From Pedobacter cryoconitis (lineage in GTDB: Bacteria; Bacteroidota; Bacteroidia; Sphingobacteriales; Sphingobacteriaceae): DNA of 64,000 nucleotides. Positions 25,851 to 35,108 of this stretch are shown piece by piece (positions within the stretch are counted from its first letter, which is position 1; each line of letters starts with the position of its first letter). The stretch is taken from the NCBI RefSeq assembly GCF_001590605.1, contig NZ_CP014504.1:3782001-3846000 (forward strand). Reading direction: 5' to 3'. Both the position numbers and the translations under genes were made by a program. The notes under the pieces are model-generated. The model was not told where the DNA came from. It searched no databases and saw only the letters and a list, made by a program, of their open reading frames with translations.

Positions 25851-25884
25851 TCAGTTTTTAATATCCCTTTAATTCACCTTTAAT
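25844..25884. promoter_or_regulatory. 11-bp-phased TTAA operator upstream of czcC
   Basis: TTAA at 25847, 25858, 25869 and 25880, again exactly 11 bp apart, matching the array upstream of tatA. The -7 element TAGATTTG is at 25895-25902, the same 15-bp offset from the last repeat. Confidence 0.75.
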
Positions 25885-25894
25885 TCCCCGAAAT

Positions 25895-25902
25895 TAGATT
25901 TG
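25895..25902 (+). promoter_or_regulatory. Bacteroidota-type -7 element of the czcCBA operon
   Basis: TAGATTTG matches TAnnTTTG, 18 bp before the czcC start. Such a short leader leaves little room for a ribosome binding site, which is common in this phylum. Confidence 0.6.
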
Positions 25903-25919
25903 TTTAAATATTTAAGCAA

Positions 25920-27209
25920 ATGACCTCTAACTTCCTGAAAAATCAACTGTTAATCTTCGGCTTCGCTCTGCTAGGCTTCTCCGGAAATGCAGCAGCTCAG
26001 GCAACTGATACGCTCAAAATCAGTCTGCCCGAAGCAGAAAAGCTATTCGTACAGAACAATTATCAATTAATCGCCCAAAACTATCAGACCGATCAGGCCA
26101 GGGCAGAAATCATTACGGCCAAATTATTTGACAACCCGGAACTTAATGTAGAAACCCAGTTGTACAATTCCAAAACCAAAAGATTCTTCGAAACATCTAA
26201 AACAAACGGAGAATATCAGGCCTCCATTTCTCAGCTGGTTAAACTTGCCGGAAAAAGAAATAAAAACATTCAGCTCGCTAAATCAGGCGTAAAATTAGCA
26301 GAATACCAATATTTCGACCTCATGCGTACATTAAGATTTAACCTGCGGGCTAACTTCTACAAAACTTATTACGCACAGCAATCTGCAAAGCTTTATCAAC
26401 AACAAATTGGCTCTTTGCAAAAATTGCTTTCTGCCTCAGAGCAGCAATTGAAAATGGGAAATATCGCAATGAAAGATATTATCCGGATCAAATCACTCGT
26501 ATATAGTTTGCAAACAGAATATAATAACCTGGAAAACAGCATTGAGGATATGGAAACAGACCTTAAATTGATGACCAACCTTAAACCCGATGCGAATCTT
26601 GAGCTGACTGTAGATCCTTCAGAAGAACAAGCTTATCAATTGGATAAAGCAGTTTATACCAACCTGCTGGATTCTGCCCGTACTAACCGTGCAGACTTGA
26701 AAATGACGCAAACCGGAATTGATTACGCACAAAAAGCACTCAGCGTACAAAAAGCAAATGCTGTACCTGACGTACAATTCTCTTTAACCTACGATTTACA
26801 AGGAAGTTACCCAAATAATTATACCGGATTAGGGATGCATATCCCACTTCCTTTATTCAACAGAAATCAAGGAGAAATTAAAAAAGCGAAAATTGCTATT
26901 GATGCTGGGAAAAACCAATTGAATCAGCAAGAGTCTGCTTTACAAAATGAAGTCTTCAATAGCTATAAATCAGCTTTAAGAACAGAGAGTCTGTATAAAG
27001 GTTTCGATAAAAACTTTAGCAGTGACTTTGATAAACTGATTGGCGAGGTAATTAAAAACTTCAAAAGCAGAAACCTGAGTCTGCTGGAATTTATGGATTT
27101 CTATGACTCTTACAAAGAAAGCACCCTGCAAATGAATGACCTGAAATATCAGCGAATGAATGCGAAGGAAGAAATCAATTATGTAACTGGTACTACAATT
27201 TTCAAATAA
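25920..27209 (+). CDS. czcC: Outer-membrane efflux protein (CzcC/TolC family)
   Basis: 429 residues with a signal peptide (about 1-28, ending GNAAAQ). The rest is the duplicated helical/barrel TolC fold, with SLPEAEKLFVQNNYQLIAQN at the start of repeat 1 and GLGMHIPLPLFNRNQGEIKK at the start of the second-half barrel. It forms the outer-membrane channel of the tripartite pump. It is the first gene of czcCBA and 7 nt before the adaptor gene. Confidence 0.9.
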   Translation: MTSNFLKNQLLIFGFALLGFSGNAAAQATDTLKISLPEAEKLFVQNNYQLIAQNYQTDQARAEIITAKLFDNPELNVETQLYNSKTKRFFETSKTNGEYQASISQLVKLAGKRNKNIQLAKSGVKLAEYQYFDLMRTLRFNLRANFYKTYYAQQSAKLYQQQIGSLQKLLSASEQQLKMGNIAMKDIIRIKSLVYSLQTEYNNLENSIEDMETDLKLMTNLKPDANLELTVDPSEEQAYQLDKAVYTNLLDSARTNRADLKMTQTGIDYAQKALSVQKANAVPDVQFSLTYDLQGSYPNNYTGLGMHIPLPLFNRNQGEIKKAKIAIDAGKNQLNQQESALQNEVFNSYKSALRTESLYKGFDKNFSSDFDKLIGEVIKNFKSRNLSLLEFMDFYDSYKESTLQMNDLKYQRMNAKEEINYVTGTTIFK

Positions 27210-27216
27210 TACAAAC

Positions 27217-28320
27217 ATGCAAACCCAAATCAAAAAATTTACCAGGCTGACAATTGGTGTAATAGCCGCTTTTGTATTTTTACAAAGCTGTACAGAACAC
27301 GTTAAAGAACCGCCTAAAGATGAAAAATTCGCCATTACTGATTCTCTGATCAACAGGTTACTGATTGATACAGTTAGAAATCCAAATAGCGAAACCGACT
27401 TGAGCTTCTCTGCCAAGATAGCTCCCAATGATGAAACCACAGCGAAAATATTCCCGATGGTAAGTGGTAATGTACGTTCAGTTCCAGTTAAACTCGGAGA
27501 CCGGGTGAGTAAAGGACAAGTATTAGCCACCATGGGAAGTGCTGAAATGGCCGGATTTGATAAAGAAGCGATCAGCTCTTCTGCCGAGCTGAGAAACGCT
27601 GCAAGAAGCATGAAACTTGCTGAAGATTTATATAAAAGCGGCTTATCCTCTGCCAGAGATTTAGAAGAAGCAAAAAACAATTACCTGGTTAAACAAGCAG
27701 AAGAAAAACGTAGTAAAGCCGTGTTGAATCTGAATGGTGGAAGTACCAATGGGACTTATACTTTAAAATCACCAATCTCAGGATTTGTCATTGAGAAAAA
27801 TGTAAACAGCAATATGCAGCTCAGACCTGACAATAGCCAGAGCTTGTTTACCGTAGCCGATTTATCGACTGTATGGGCACTGATTAATATCTATGAATCT
27901 GATATTGCCAGTATTAAAGAAGGTGATGAGGTGAAAATTTCTATCCTCTCCTATCCTGACAAAGTTTTCACAGGAAAGATTGATAAGATTTATAACATCC
28001 TGGATGAAGACAGTAAAGTGATGCATGCCAGAGTAAGTATCCCGAATCCAGGATATTTATTAAAACCAGGGATGATGGCCACCGTACAAATCGCTTCAAA
28101 ATCTGATGTGAATCTGCCATCCATTAATGCAAACAACATCATTTTTGACGAGAATAAAAATTATGTCCTGGTATTGGATAAGGTAAAAAAAGTACGTATA
28201 CAACAAGTAGAAATAGGGAGGAAATCGGGAGATAAGGCCTATATCAGTAAAGGACTACAACCAGGTGACCGTATTGTTGCCTCCAAACAGGTATTCCTTT
28301 ATGAAAGCCTTAAAGACTAA
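27217..28320 (+). CDS. czcB: RND efflux periplasmic adaptor (CzcB-like)
   Basis: 367 residues. A lipobox-like FLQSCTEH follows the N-terminal hydrophobic segment, so it is likely a lipoprotein. The membrane-fusion fold is clear: a hairpin barrel part (VPVKLGDRVSKGQVLATM), a helical hairpin (about 95-165) and LKSPISGFVIEKNVNSN, then beta-barrel domains. It links the inner RND pump with the outer CzcC-like channel. The spacing to czcA is 30 nt. Confidence 0.9.
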   Translation: MQTQIKKFTRLTIGVIAAFVFLQSCTEHVKEPPKDEKFAITDSLINRLLIDTVRNPNSETDLSFSAKIAPNDETTAKIFPMVSGNVRSVPVKLGDRVSKGQVLATMGSAEMAGFDKEAISSSAELRNAARSMKLAEDLYKSGLSSARDLEEAKNNYLVKQAEEKRSKAVLNLNGGSTNGTYTLKSPISGFVIEKNVNSNMQLRPDNSQSLFTVADLSTVWALINIYESDIASIKEGDEVKISILSYPDKVFTGKIDKIYNILDEDSKVMHARVSIPNPGYLLKPGMMATVQIASKSDVNLPSINANNIIFDENKNYVLVLDKVKKVRIQQVEIGRKSGDKAYISKGLQPGDRIVASKQVFLYESLKD

Positions 28321-28350
28321 TTTTCTTACACCAGATAAAAATCCACTATA

Positions 28351-31300
28351 ATGAATAAATTCATTAAGACGATCATAGGTTTTTCCCTAAAAAATAAGGT
28401 CTTCATTTTCTTTGCTACCCTGGTGATGATCGTGGCTGGTTATCTGAGCTTTAAGCACACCACCATCGAGGCTTTTCCAGATGTAACCAATACGAATGTT
28501 ACGATCATTACACAATGGCCGGGCCGTAGTGCTGAAGAGGTAGAAAAGTTTGTAACCAGACCACTTGAAATAGCGATGAACCCGACCGAAAAAAGAACCA
28601 GTATCCGTTCTTCTTCACTATTCGGTTTATCTATCGTTAAAATAACATTTGAAGATGATGTAGATTATGCCTTTGCGAGAGTTCAGGTTAACAATCACAT
28701 TGCCGAAGCAGATATCCCGGCAGGTGTAAATCCTGAAGTTGAGCCTCCTTATGGGCCAACGGGTGAGATTTTCCGTTATACTTTAAAAAGCGACAAAAAA
28801 TCAATCCGGGAATTAAAAACATTGCAGGATTGGGTAGTGGAGAGAGAATTGCTTTCTGTACCCGGCATCGCCGATGTGGTGAGTTTTGGTGGAGAGGTTA
28901 AAACCTACCAGATTACTGTTGATCCGCAAAAATCTATACAATATGGCGTAACCGCAGCTGAACTTTTTGAGGCGGTATCCAAAAGTAATATCAACGTGGG
29001 TGGTGATGTGATCAACCAGGGCGGTCAGGCTTATGTAGTTCGTGGAATTGGCGTACTCAATAATATTGATGAAATCAATAATGTAATTGTAGACAATGTA
29101 AACGGAACACCAGTTTATGTAAAAACCATTGCCGACGTCACAGAGAGTGCTTTGCCAAGATTGGGGCAAGTAGGCCGCGACAATGACCCCGATGTCGTTG
29201 AAGGGATTGTAGTGATGCGTAAAGGCGAAAACCCGAGCGAGGTCCTGACCCGGTTAAAAGAGAAGATTAAAGATATCAATGATAATATCCTGCCGCCGGA
29301 TGTGAAGATCAATACTTTCTATGATAGAGAGAACCTGGTGAATTTCGCAATCCATACCGTAATGCACAATATGATGGAGGGAATTATCTTCGTTACCGTT
29401 ATTGTGTTCTTATTTATGGCAGACTGGCGGACTACGCTGATTGTGTCTATCATCATTCCACTGGCTTTACTATTCGCCTTTATTTGTTTGAAATTAAAGG
29501 GAATGTCTGCCAACTTATTGTCGATGGGGGCGATTGACTTCGGTATTATTATAGACGGGGCCGTGGTCATGGTCGAGGGGATTTTTGTTGCCCTTGATCA
29601 CCGTGCACAGGCTACCGGAATGCAAAAATTCAATGGTCTGAGTAAACTCGGGATCATTAAAAGAGCTTGTTTAGAGAATGGTAAAGGTATATTCTTTGCC
29701 AAACTAATTATCATTACAGGGTTACTACCTATTTTTACCTTTGAGAAAGTTGAGGGGAAAATGTTCTCACCATTGGCATGGACGTTAAGTTTTGCCTTAC
29801 TGGGTGCATTGATCCTCACTTTTACTCTGGTACCTGCACTGGCAAGTGTCCTGTTAAATAAAAATGTAAAAGAGAAACACAACTTCTTTCTGCGTGCCAT
29901 TACCAACGGAACAATCCGGTTTTATAATGCTTGTTTCAAAGCGAGAAAACTGGTGTTCGGGATCTCACTGGTGATCCTGATCTTAGGCTTATTCAGTTTC
30001 AAATTCCTGGGTACAGAGTTTTTACCATCGCTTGATGAAGGTTCTATTTATGTCCGTGCAAGTGCACCACTAAGTATATCCTTAGATGAAACTAAAAAGC
30101 TATCTAATGAGATCCGCAAAATCTTCCTTCACTTTGACGAGGTTAAACAAGTGGTATCTCAGACCGGAAGACCTAATGATGGAACAGATGCGACAGGTTT
30201 TTATAATATGGAATTCCTGGTTGACATTTATCCGAAGGATGAATGGAAGCGCAAAGAGAGTAAAGAGCAACTGATTGAGCGCATGCAAGAGCGGTTAAAA
30301 GGTTATCCGGGGATTAGTCTTAACTTTTCTCAGCCAATCTCTGACAACGTAGAAGAAGCAGTATCAGGAGTAAAAGGATCGATTGTAGTCAAAATGTTCG
30401 GGAATGACTTTGGTTTCATCGAGAAACAGGAGGAAAAGATCGAGAACATCCTGAAAACAGTTAAAGGCATCCAGGATTTAGGGATTTTAAGAAACTTAGG
30501 ACAACCTGAATTACAGATTAACCTGAATCAGACAAAAATGGCCTTGTATGGAATAAGGGCAGAAGATGCAAATGCTGTTATTGAAATGGCGATTGGCGGA
30601 AAAGCAGCGACCCAGATCTATGAAGGTGAACGCAAGTTTCAACTGAGGATCAGGTATCCGGATTCTTTCAGGCAAAATGAGGAATCTATTGGTAACCTGA
30701 GAATACAAAGTCTTTCGGGTGCAAAAGTACCATTGAGTGAAATTTCCACGATTAAAAAAGTAACCGGACCAAGTATTATATACCGTGATAAACACCAGCG
30801 GTATGGTGCGATTAAATTCTCGATCAGAGGAAGAGATATGGGAAGTACCATTGCAGAAGCACAAGCGAAAGTAAATGCAGCAATCAAATTACCTAAAGAA
30901 TATAAACTGCAATGGGCAGGGGATTTTGAAAATCAGCAGCGTGCAACAGCGAGGTTATCTCAGGCTGTTCCAATCAGTTTATTGCTGATCTTCTTTATCC
31001 TGTTTGTCTTATTCGGGAATATTAAAGATTCATTGCTGGTCCTGAATAATGTTCCTTTTGCCATGGTCGGCGGTGTCTTGGCCTTGCTGGCATCTGGTGT
31101 CAATTTTAACATCTCGGCAGGTATTGGTTTTATAGCCTTATTCGGGATCTGCGTACAGAACGGGGTAATTTTACTGACCAAATTCAAGTCAAACATAGCA
31201 GAACTGAAGTACCACCCTACTTGGTCATTTCCAGATGCTTTGAAGGATGGTATTGCGACCAGGCTGCGTCCGGTAATTATGACCGCTATGATGGCAGCAA

Positions 31301-31500
31301 TTGGCCTTATGCCTGCTGCATTGTCAACCGGAATTGGTTCTGAAGCTTCAAAACCTCTGGCAATTGTGGTGATCGGAGGTCTGATTACGAATACCTTATT
31401 TAGTTTATTTGTATACCCAATTGTATTTTATTGGGCTTATCATAAAAAAGCCAGACACCTGACAGACACCAGGGATACGGCAGGAGTAGCGCATCATTAA
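28351..31500 (+). CDS. czcA: Heavy-metal efflux RND transporter (CzcA-type, HME family)
   Basis: 1049 residues, twelve membrane helices and two large periplasmic loops. Helix 4 contains DFGIIIDGAVVMVEG (~392), close to the HME1 motif for Zn/Co/Cd pumps (DFGx3DGAx3VEN) and unlike the copper/silver type. The final Asn is Gly here. FTLVPALASVLL and FLGTEFLPSLDEGSIYVR are further CzcA features. Proton-driven export of divalent cations is the family role; the exact metal is not determined. A terminator follows. Confidence 0.92.
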   Translation: MNKFIKTIIGFSLKNKVFIFFATLVMIVAGYLSFKHTTIEAFPDVTNTNVTIITQWPGRSAEEVEKFVTRPLEIAMNPTEKRTSIRSSSLFGLSIVKITFEDDVDYAFARVQVNNHIAEADIPAGVNPEVEPPYGPTGEIFRYTLKSDKKSIRELKTLQDWVVERELLSVPGIADVVSFGGEVKTYQITVDPQKSIQYGVTAAELFEAVSKSNINVGGDVINQGGQAYVVRGIGVLNNIDEINNVIVDNVNGTPVYVKTIADVTESALPRLGQVGRDNDPDVVEGIVVMRKGENPSEVLTRLKEKIKDINDNILPPDVKINTFYDRENLVNFAIHTVMHNMMEGIIFVTVIVFLFMADWRTTLIVSIIIPLALLFAFICLKLKGMSANLLSMGAIDFGIIIDGAVVMVEGIFVALDHRAQATGMQKFNGLSKLGIIKRACLENGKGIFFAKLIIITGLLPIFTFEKVEGKMFSPLAWTLSFALLGALILTFTLVPALASVLLNKNVKEKHNFFLRAITNGTIRFYNACFKARKLVFGISLVILILGLFSFKFLGTEFLPSLDEGSIYVRASAPLSISLDETKKLSNEIRKIFLHFDEVKQVVSQTGRPNDGTDATGFYNMEFLVDIYPKDEWKRKESKEQLIERMQERLKGYPGISLNFSQPISDNVEEAVSGVKGSIVVKMFGNDFGFIEKQEEKIENILKTVKGIQDLGILRNLGQPELQINLNQTKMALYGIRAEDANAVIEMAIGGKAATQIYEGERKFQLRIRYPDSFRQNEESIGNLRIQSLSGAKVPLSEISTIKKVTGPSIIYRDKHQRYGAIKFSIRGRDMGSTIAEAQAKVNAAIKLPKEYKLQWAGDFENQQRATARLSQAVPISLLLIFFILFVLFGNIKDSLLVLNNVPFAMVGGVLALLASGVNFNISAGIGFIALFGICVQNGVILLTKFKSNIAELKYHPTWSFPDALKDGIATRLRPVIMTAMMAAIGLMPAALSTGIGSEASKPLAIVVIGGLITNTLFSLFVYPIVFYWAYHKKARHLTDTRDTAGVAHH

Positions 31501-31601
31501 AGATGCGCAATCCTAAAAACTTTTTTTCAGTTGGTTAGGGTTGTGTTTGCATTAAGCAAAAGAATTGGCAGATTTTTGAAGCTTAATTGTGCAAACACTT
31601 T

Positions 31602-31636
31602 AAAGGGGTACCACGAAAGTGGCTACCCCTTTTTAA
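31602..31636 (+). terminator. Terminator of the czcCBA operon
   Basis: AAAGGGGTA-CCAC / GTGG-C-TACCCCTTT hairpin with GAAA loop and a T-rich tail, about 100 bp after the czcA stop; one base bulges in the stem. Confidence 0.8.
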
Positions 31637-31702
31637 TTTAAATCCATCTTTTGTGAAACAGTCCCGCTGTTGAAGTGTTAAGTAAGAATAAGCAATTAAA
31701 TT

Positions 31703-31948
31703 ATGGCAGATTTAGAATTACATAATCCGGAATTTGAAATTACAGCAGCGCTGAATGGAGCAGATCAAACCATTCAGGTACAACCAGATGAAACGAGCGA
31801 TGGTGTTGAGTATTTTATCTGTAAATCGGAAGGTCAGGAAATTACTCAGATCAGACGGGACGAGGATAATAAATGGGAACAAATATGGGGAGACCTGAGC
31901 CAGGAAGATATTGATAGCATTGGACATCAAATTGAAAATAAATCATAA
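31703..31948 (+). CDS. Small acidic protein of unknown function
   Basis: 81 residues, soluble, acidic and without signal or membrane segments. The sequence (NPEFEITAALNGADQTIQVQ early, then IWGDLSQEDIDSIGHQIENK) is not recognised. It ends 2 nt before the SRPBCC/DUF2892 gene, so the two are surely cotranscribed. No function is proposed. Confidence 0.7.
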   Translation: MADLELHNPEFEITAALNGADQTIQVQPDETSDGVEYFICKSEGQEITQIRRDEDNKWEQIWGDLSQEDIDSIGHQIENKS

Positions 31949-31950
31949 TT

Positions 31951-32637
31951 ATGGAAGCGCCAAAGACACATCTTAAATTACGTTCTGGTAAATTCTCAAT
32001 TGAAAAACATGACTATTCAAATGTAGGCTTAACGGAACGTTTTGTCTCTGTATTTGCTGGAGCGATCTTATTAAGCAAGAGTCTGAGCAATCCTTTCAGG
32101 CCAAGATTTTTGTATGGCGCATATCTTACTTACAGAGGGTTTACCGGGCATTGTTTGTTTTATGAGCAATTGGGTATCGATGCCAGCAGGCCACAAGCCA
32201 TTAATGTACGTGGTGAATTTGTAATCGACAGACCTGCTGCTGAAGTATACAGTTACTGGAGAAACCTGAAAAATCTGCCGGGAAGTTTGAATTACCTGAT
32301 GGACGTGAAGATGATCGATGAACATTTATCAATGTGGAAAAGCAAGGTGCTGGGCAATTTAATCCCGGTTGACTGGAAGGCAGAAATTGTAAAAGATGAA
32401 CCCGGACATTTGATTGGCTGGAAATCAACTGCTGATTCTGTATTGCGTCATGTAGGAAGAGTAGAGTTTGAAGAAACTCCGGATGGCCTGGGCACTGTGC
32501 TTAAGATTGTTATTTCTTACCACCCACCTGCAGGAGGGCTTGGAATAGGTGTTGCCAGGTTATTAAATCCTTACTTAGAGCATTTGCTGACGAAGGAGAT
32601 TAAAACTTTCAAACACCAGGTAGAATTACCTGTATAA
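31951..32637 (+). CDS. DUF2892-SRPBCC family protein
   Basis: 228 residues. The N-terminal part (about 25-75, NVGLTERFVSVFAGAILL and GFTGHCLFYEQLGI) is DUF2892-like, with a membrane-associated helix and conserved CxxxExxG-type region. From ~85 onward there is an SRPBCC/cyclase-dehydrase domain (GEFVIDRPAAEVYSYWRNLK, PGHLIGWKSTADS). Such fusions occur in many Bacteroidota and cyanobacteria with no known ligand. The stop codon is part of the terminator stem. Confidence 0.82.
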   Translation: MEAPKTHLKLRSGKFSIEKHDYSNVGLTERFVSVFAGAILLSKSLSNPFRPRFLYGAYLTYRGFTGHCLFYEQLGIDASRPQAINVRGEFVIDRPAAEVYSYWRNLKNLPGSLNYLMDVKMIDEHLSMWKSKVLGNLIPVDWKAEIVKDEPGHLIGWKSTADSVLRHVGRVEFEETPDGLGTVLKIVISYHPPAGGLGIGVARLLNPYLEHLLTKEIKTFKHQVELPV

Positions 32638-32659
32638 ATATTATACAGGTAATTTTTTC
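32625..32659. terminator. Terminator overlapping the SRPBCC stop codon
   Basis: ATTACCTGTATAA (32625-32637) is exactly complementary to TTATACAGGTAAT (32641-32653) with a 3-nt loop, followed by TTTTTTC. The last codons form the stem. Confidence 0.8.
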
Positions 32660-32664
32660 AATGA

Positions 32665-33147
32665 TTAAGCCGGTGCTTGTCCTGCAAAAGCGACAACCAT
32701 AATAATCATCAGTATGTACATTGCGATCAGTGCAATAGTCAGCACCCCCCAGAATTTAAAGAATGATTTCAGCTTGCTTATGGCTTCGCCCAAGCTTGGC
32801 TGATCAGCAAATAAAACTGCTTTATTGGCCGAAGTAGAGAATTTATAAAGTAAAAAGCTAGGGTAAAACTGCAAAAGCCCTATTAATAAATAAAAGACAG
32901 TGAGTACAGTTGGCCCTAATTTCAACAAAGGATTTCCTGGCATTGCTGAGCTTAAAGTCGAATAAATCGCTCCTACGCTAAAAGCAGACATCACAAACAT
33001 AGCTGCGAATACAAAGCCTACAATTGATAGAAATCTCGTCCATTTCGCAGCCTGATAGATATAACTGCGTATATCCTCCGTAATCCATAATGCATCTACC
33101 TCCGCATCCTCCTGCAATTCTGGTGTTATTTCCTCAAAGTTGTCCAT
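32665..33147 (-). CDS. DUF5362 family membrane protein
   Basis: 160 residues with an acidic soluble N-terminus (about 1-35) and four membrane helices. The pattern is that of DUF5362 proteins common in Bacteroidota (FLSIVGFVFAAMFVMSAF, then a helix pair and FFKFWGVLTIALIAMYILM). No function is known. It is a single gene converging on the SRPBCC gene with a shared terminator. Confidence 0.75.
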   Translation of the reverse strand: MDNFEEITPELQEDAEVDALWITEDIRSYIYQAAKWTRFLSIVGFVFAAMFVMSAFSVGAIYSTLSSAMPGNPLLKLGPTVLTVFYLLIGLLQFYPSFLLYKFSTSANKAVLFADQPSLGEAISKLKSFFKFWGVLTIALIAMYILMIIMVVAFAGQAPA

Positions 33148-33246
33148 GATCTTCTATTGTATTGAAAAATGTATTTTAATTTTTTAAACATAAAGAATAT
33201 TTGGGTGTACCACAAGTTTATTGCGGGATGGATTTAAAAAAATTGA

Positions 33247-33254
33247 TACCTTTG
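33247..33254 (+). promoter_or_regulatory. Probable -7 element of ychF
   Basis: TACCTTTG matches TAnnTTTG, 25 bp before the start codon at 33280; an upstream TTG at 33221 could serve as the -33 element, although the spacing is slightly long. Confidence 0.45.
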
Positions 33255-33279
33255 CGCCAAATCAAGAAAAAAATCATTC

Positions 33280-34374
33280 ATGGCATTACAATGTGGGATA
33301 GTTGGTTTACCAAATGTTGGAAAATCCACCTTATTTAACTGTTTATCAAACGCAAAAGCTCAGGCTGCAAATTTTCCTTTCTGTACAATCGAACCTAATA
33401 TTGGTATCATTACGGTTCCTGATGAGCGTTTAAACAAGCTCGCTGAGCTGGTAAAACCAAATCGCGTAGTTCCGAATACAATAGAAATTGTTGACATCGC
33501 TGGTTTGGTAAAAGGTGCATCCAAAGGTGAAGGATTGGGAAACCAGTTTTTAGGAAACATCAGAGCTACTAACGCGATCATTCACGTTCTTCGTTGTTTT
33601 GACGATGGAAATGTAATCCATGTGGATGGTTCTGTTGATCCTATCCGTGATAAAGAAATTATCGATACTGAATTACAGCTTAAGGATTTGGATACGGTAG
33701 AAAAACGTATTCAGAAAGTTGAGAAACTGGCTAAAACAGATAAAGAAGCTAAAAAGACTTTCGAAATCCTAAGTGTGATCAAGCCTCATCTGGAAAGCGG
33801 ACAATCTGTTCGTTCGGCAGCTTTGACTGAAGAAGATTTCGACTTTATCCAGGATTTAGGTCTGTTAACACAGAAACCTGTCATGTATGTTTGTAATGTA
33901 GATGAGAATTCTGTAATTAATGGAAATGCCTATGTTGACTTGGTAAAGGAAAAGGTGAAAGGCGAAAACGCAGAAGTATTGATTATCTCTGCTAAAATTG
34001 AATCTGAAATTGCTGAACTGGAAAGCTATGAAGAACGTCAGGAGTTTTTATCTGATTTAGGATTAACTGAATCTGGTGTAAATAAACTGATCCTTGCGGC
34101 TTACCGTTTACTGAATTTATATACTTATTTCACTTCAGGTGTTCAGGAAGTAAGAGCCTGGACAATTACTAAAGGTTTTACTGCGCCTCAGGCTGCTGGT
34201 GTAATCCACACAGATTTTGAAAAAGGGTTTATCCGTGCTGAGGTAATTAAATATAATGACTTCATTACTTTAGGATCAGAAAATGCTTGTAAGGATGCTG
34301 GAAAACTTGGTGTTGAAGGTAAAACTTATGTAGTTGAGGATGGTGATATTATGCACTTCCGTTTCAACGTATAA
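33280..34374 (+). CDS. ychF: Redox-regulated ATPase YchF (Obg-related)
   Basis: 364 residues. The G1 loop GLPNVGKST lies at 8-16 and G3 DIAGLVKGASKGEGLGNQFL at ~68. NVDE, in place of NKxD, is at ~208, which is why YchF prefers ATP. The C-terminal TGS domain ends VEDGDIMHFRFNV. It is a universal ribosome-associated P-loop protein linked to stress responses. Length and motifs are complete and the start is unambiguous. It is monocistronic. Confidence 0.95.
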   Translation: MALQCGIVGLPNVGKSTLFNCLSNAKAQAANFPFCTIEPNIGIITVPDERLNKLAELVKPNRVVPNTIEIVDIAGLVKGASKGEGLGNQFLGNIRATNAIIHVLRCFDDGNVIHVDGSVDPIRDKEIIDTELQLKDLDTVEKRIQKVEKLAKTDKEAKKTFEILSVIKPHLESGQSVRSAALTEEDFDFIQDLGLLTQKPVMYVCNVDENSVINGNAYVDLVKEKVKGENAEVLIISAKIESEIAELESYEERQEFLSDLGLTESGVNKLILAAYRLLNLYTYFTSGVQEVRAWTITKGFTAPQAAGVIHTDFEKGFIRAEVIKYNDFITLGSENACKDAGKLGVEGKTYVVEDGDIMHFRFNV

Positions 34375-34389
34375 TCAATTGATAAATGA

Positions 34390-34421
34390 ACTCCGGCCTG
34401 TTTGTTCAGGCAGGCCGGAGT
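34390..34421. terminator. GC-rich hairpin after ychF
   Basis: ACTCCGGCCTG pairs exactly with CAGGCCGGAGT around TTTGTTCAGG. There is no long T tract, so it may be a processing or weak terminator hairpin. Confidence 0.6.
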
Positions 34422-34477
34422 TATTGCAATTGCGAGGCTGTAATGAAATTTTAGACAGTGCTATAGTCTTTTACTCT

Positions 34478-34807
34478 CTAAGAGTTTATTACTTGTTCAT
34501 CAAGACGACCTGCAATCATCGCTTTTTCAAGATGTTTTATTCTTAATTCCAGACGTTTTTTTTCTTTCCTTCCTATGAAGAAATTGATGATAGCTGACAG
34601 AATAAAATCTCCTTCTCCACTAAAATAATCTGCTACCATAAAATTTGACACATCGACGTTAAATTCTTTGCCAAACGCAACGATAAGTTCAAATGCATCA
34701 TCACCAGAGATACCCAGATCATCTTCTAATAAAGCTTCATCCGATAATTCTTCTATGGTTACACCAGCCTGTTTTATTAAAAAGATATAAAGAATGTCTT
34801 TGTCCAT
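34478..34807 (-). CDS. DUF1493-like (acyl-carrier-like) small protein
   Basis: 109 residues from ATG 34807, although the frame could start at 34846. The first ~65 residues resemble DUF1493 proteins: helix, then LLEDDLGISGDDAFELI like the carrier-protein motif but with Asp instead of the phosphopantetheine serine, then FNVDVSNF. A C-terminal helix (about 70-109) is strongly charged. It lies at the downstream end of the RHS toxin locus, where DUF1493-type proteins can be immunity proteins (inference). Confidence 0.6.
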   Translation of the reverse strand: MDKDILYIFLIKQAGVTIEELSDEALLEDDLGISGDDAFELIVAFGKEFNVDVSNFMVADYFSGEGDFILSAIINFFIGRKEKKRLELRIKHLEKAMIAGRLDEQVINS

Positions 34808-34925
34808 CAGGTTAATTTTAAACAAGTTTTTTTTATACAATTTCAACTATAATATAAAGTTTCTTCCTGGCAATATCCAGTATTGTAAGTTCATGGCTTC
34901 TGTTAAAGTTAGGAATTTTCGCCTT

Positions 34926-35108
34926 TTATACGTTCCGATTTTCAGGAGGGGTTACAATATTAATAACTTCATCTTTTTCATTTGAATGTATTTTATATAT
35001 CAACTCTCCATTATCTTTAAATTCAATAGAGATATTTCCATATATCTGAAGTGATTTTACATCTAATGGATCCAGAATCCAATTACCAATTATTGTATCC
35101 TTAAGCAT
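34926..35108 (-). CDS. 60-residue protein, possible truncated immunity protein
   Basis: The fold start LKDTIIGNWILDPLDVKSLQ with ISIEFKDNGELIYKIHS looks like the first half of a lipocalin-like beta-barrel immunity protein. It stops abruptly after PPENRNV. The +1 frame beyond continues with an open 20-residue stretch, so a frameshift is possible. It overlaps the upstream 65-residue gene by 8 nt. Too short for a complete barrel. Confidence 0.5.
   Translation of the reverse strand: MLKDTIIGNWILDPLDVKSLQIYGNISIEFKDNGELIYKIHSNEKDEVINIVTPPENRNV

Noticed and set aside
26976..27680. 234-codon ORF antisense across the czcC-czcB junction
   Set aside because: It overlaps two clearly real genes of the efflux operon and its translation has no recognisable domain.
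31602..31636. Riboswitch or regulatory RNA after czcA
   Set aside because: The hairpin is a simple stem with a T tail, best read as a terminator.
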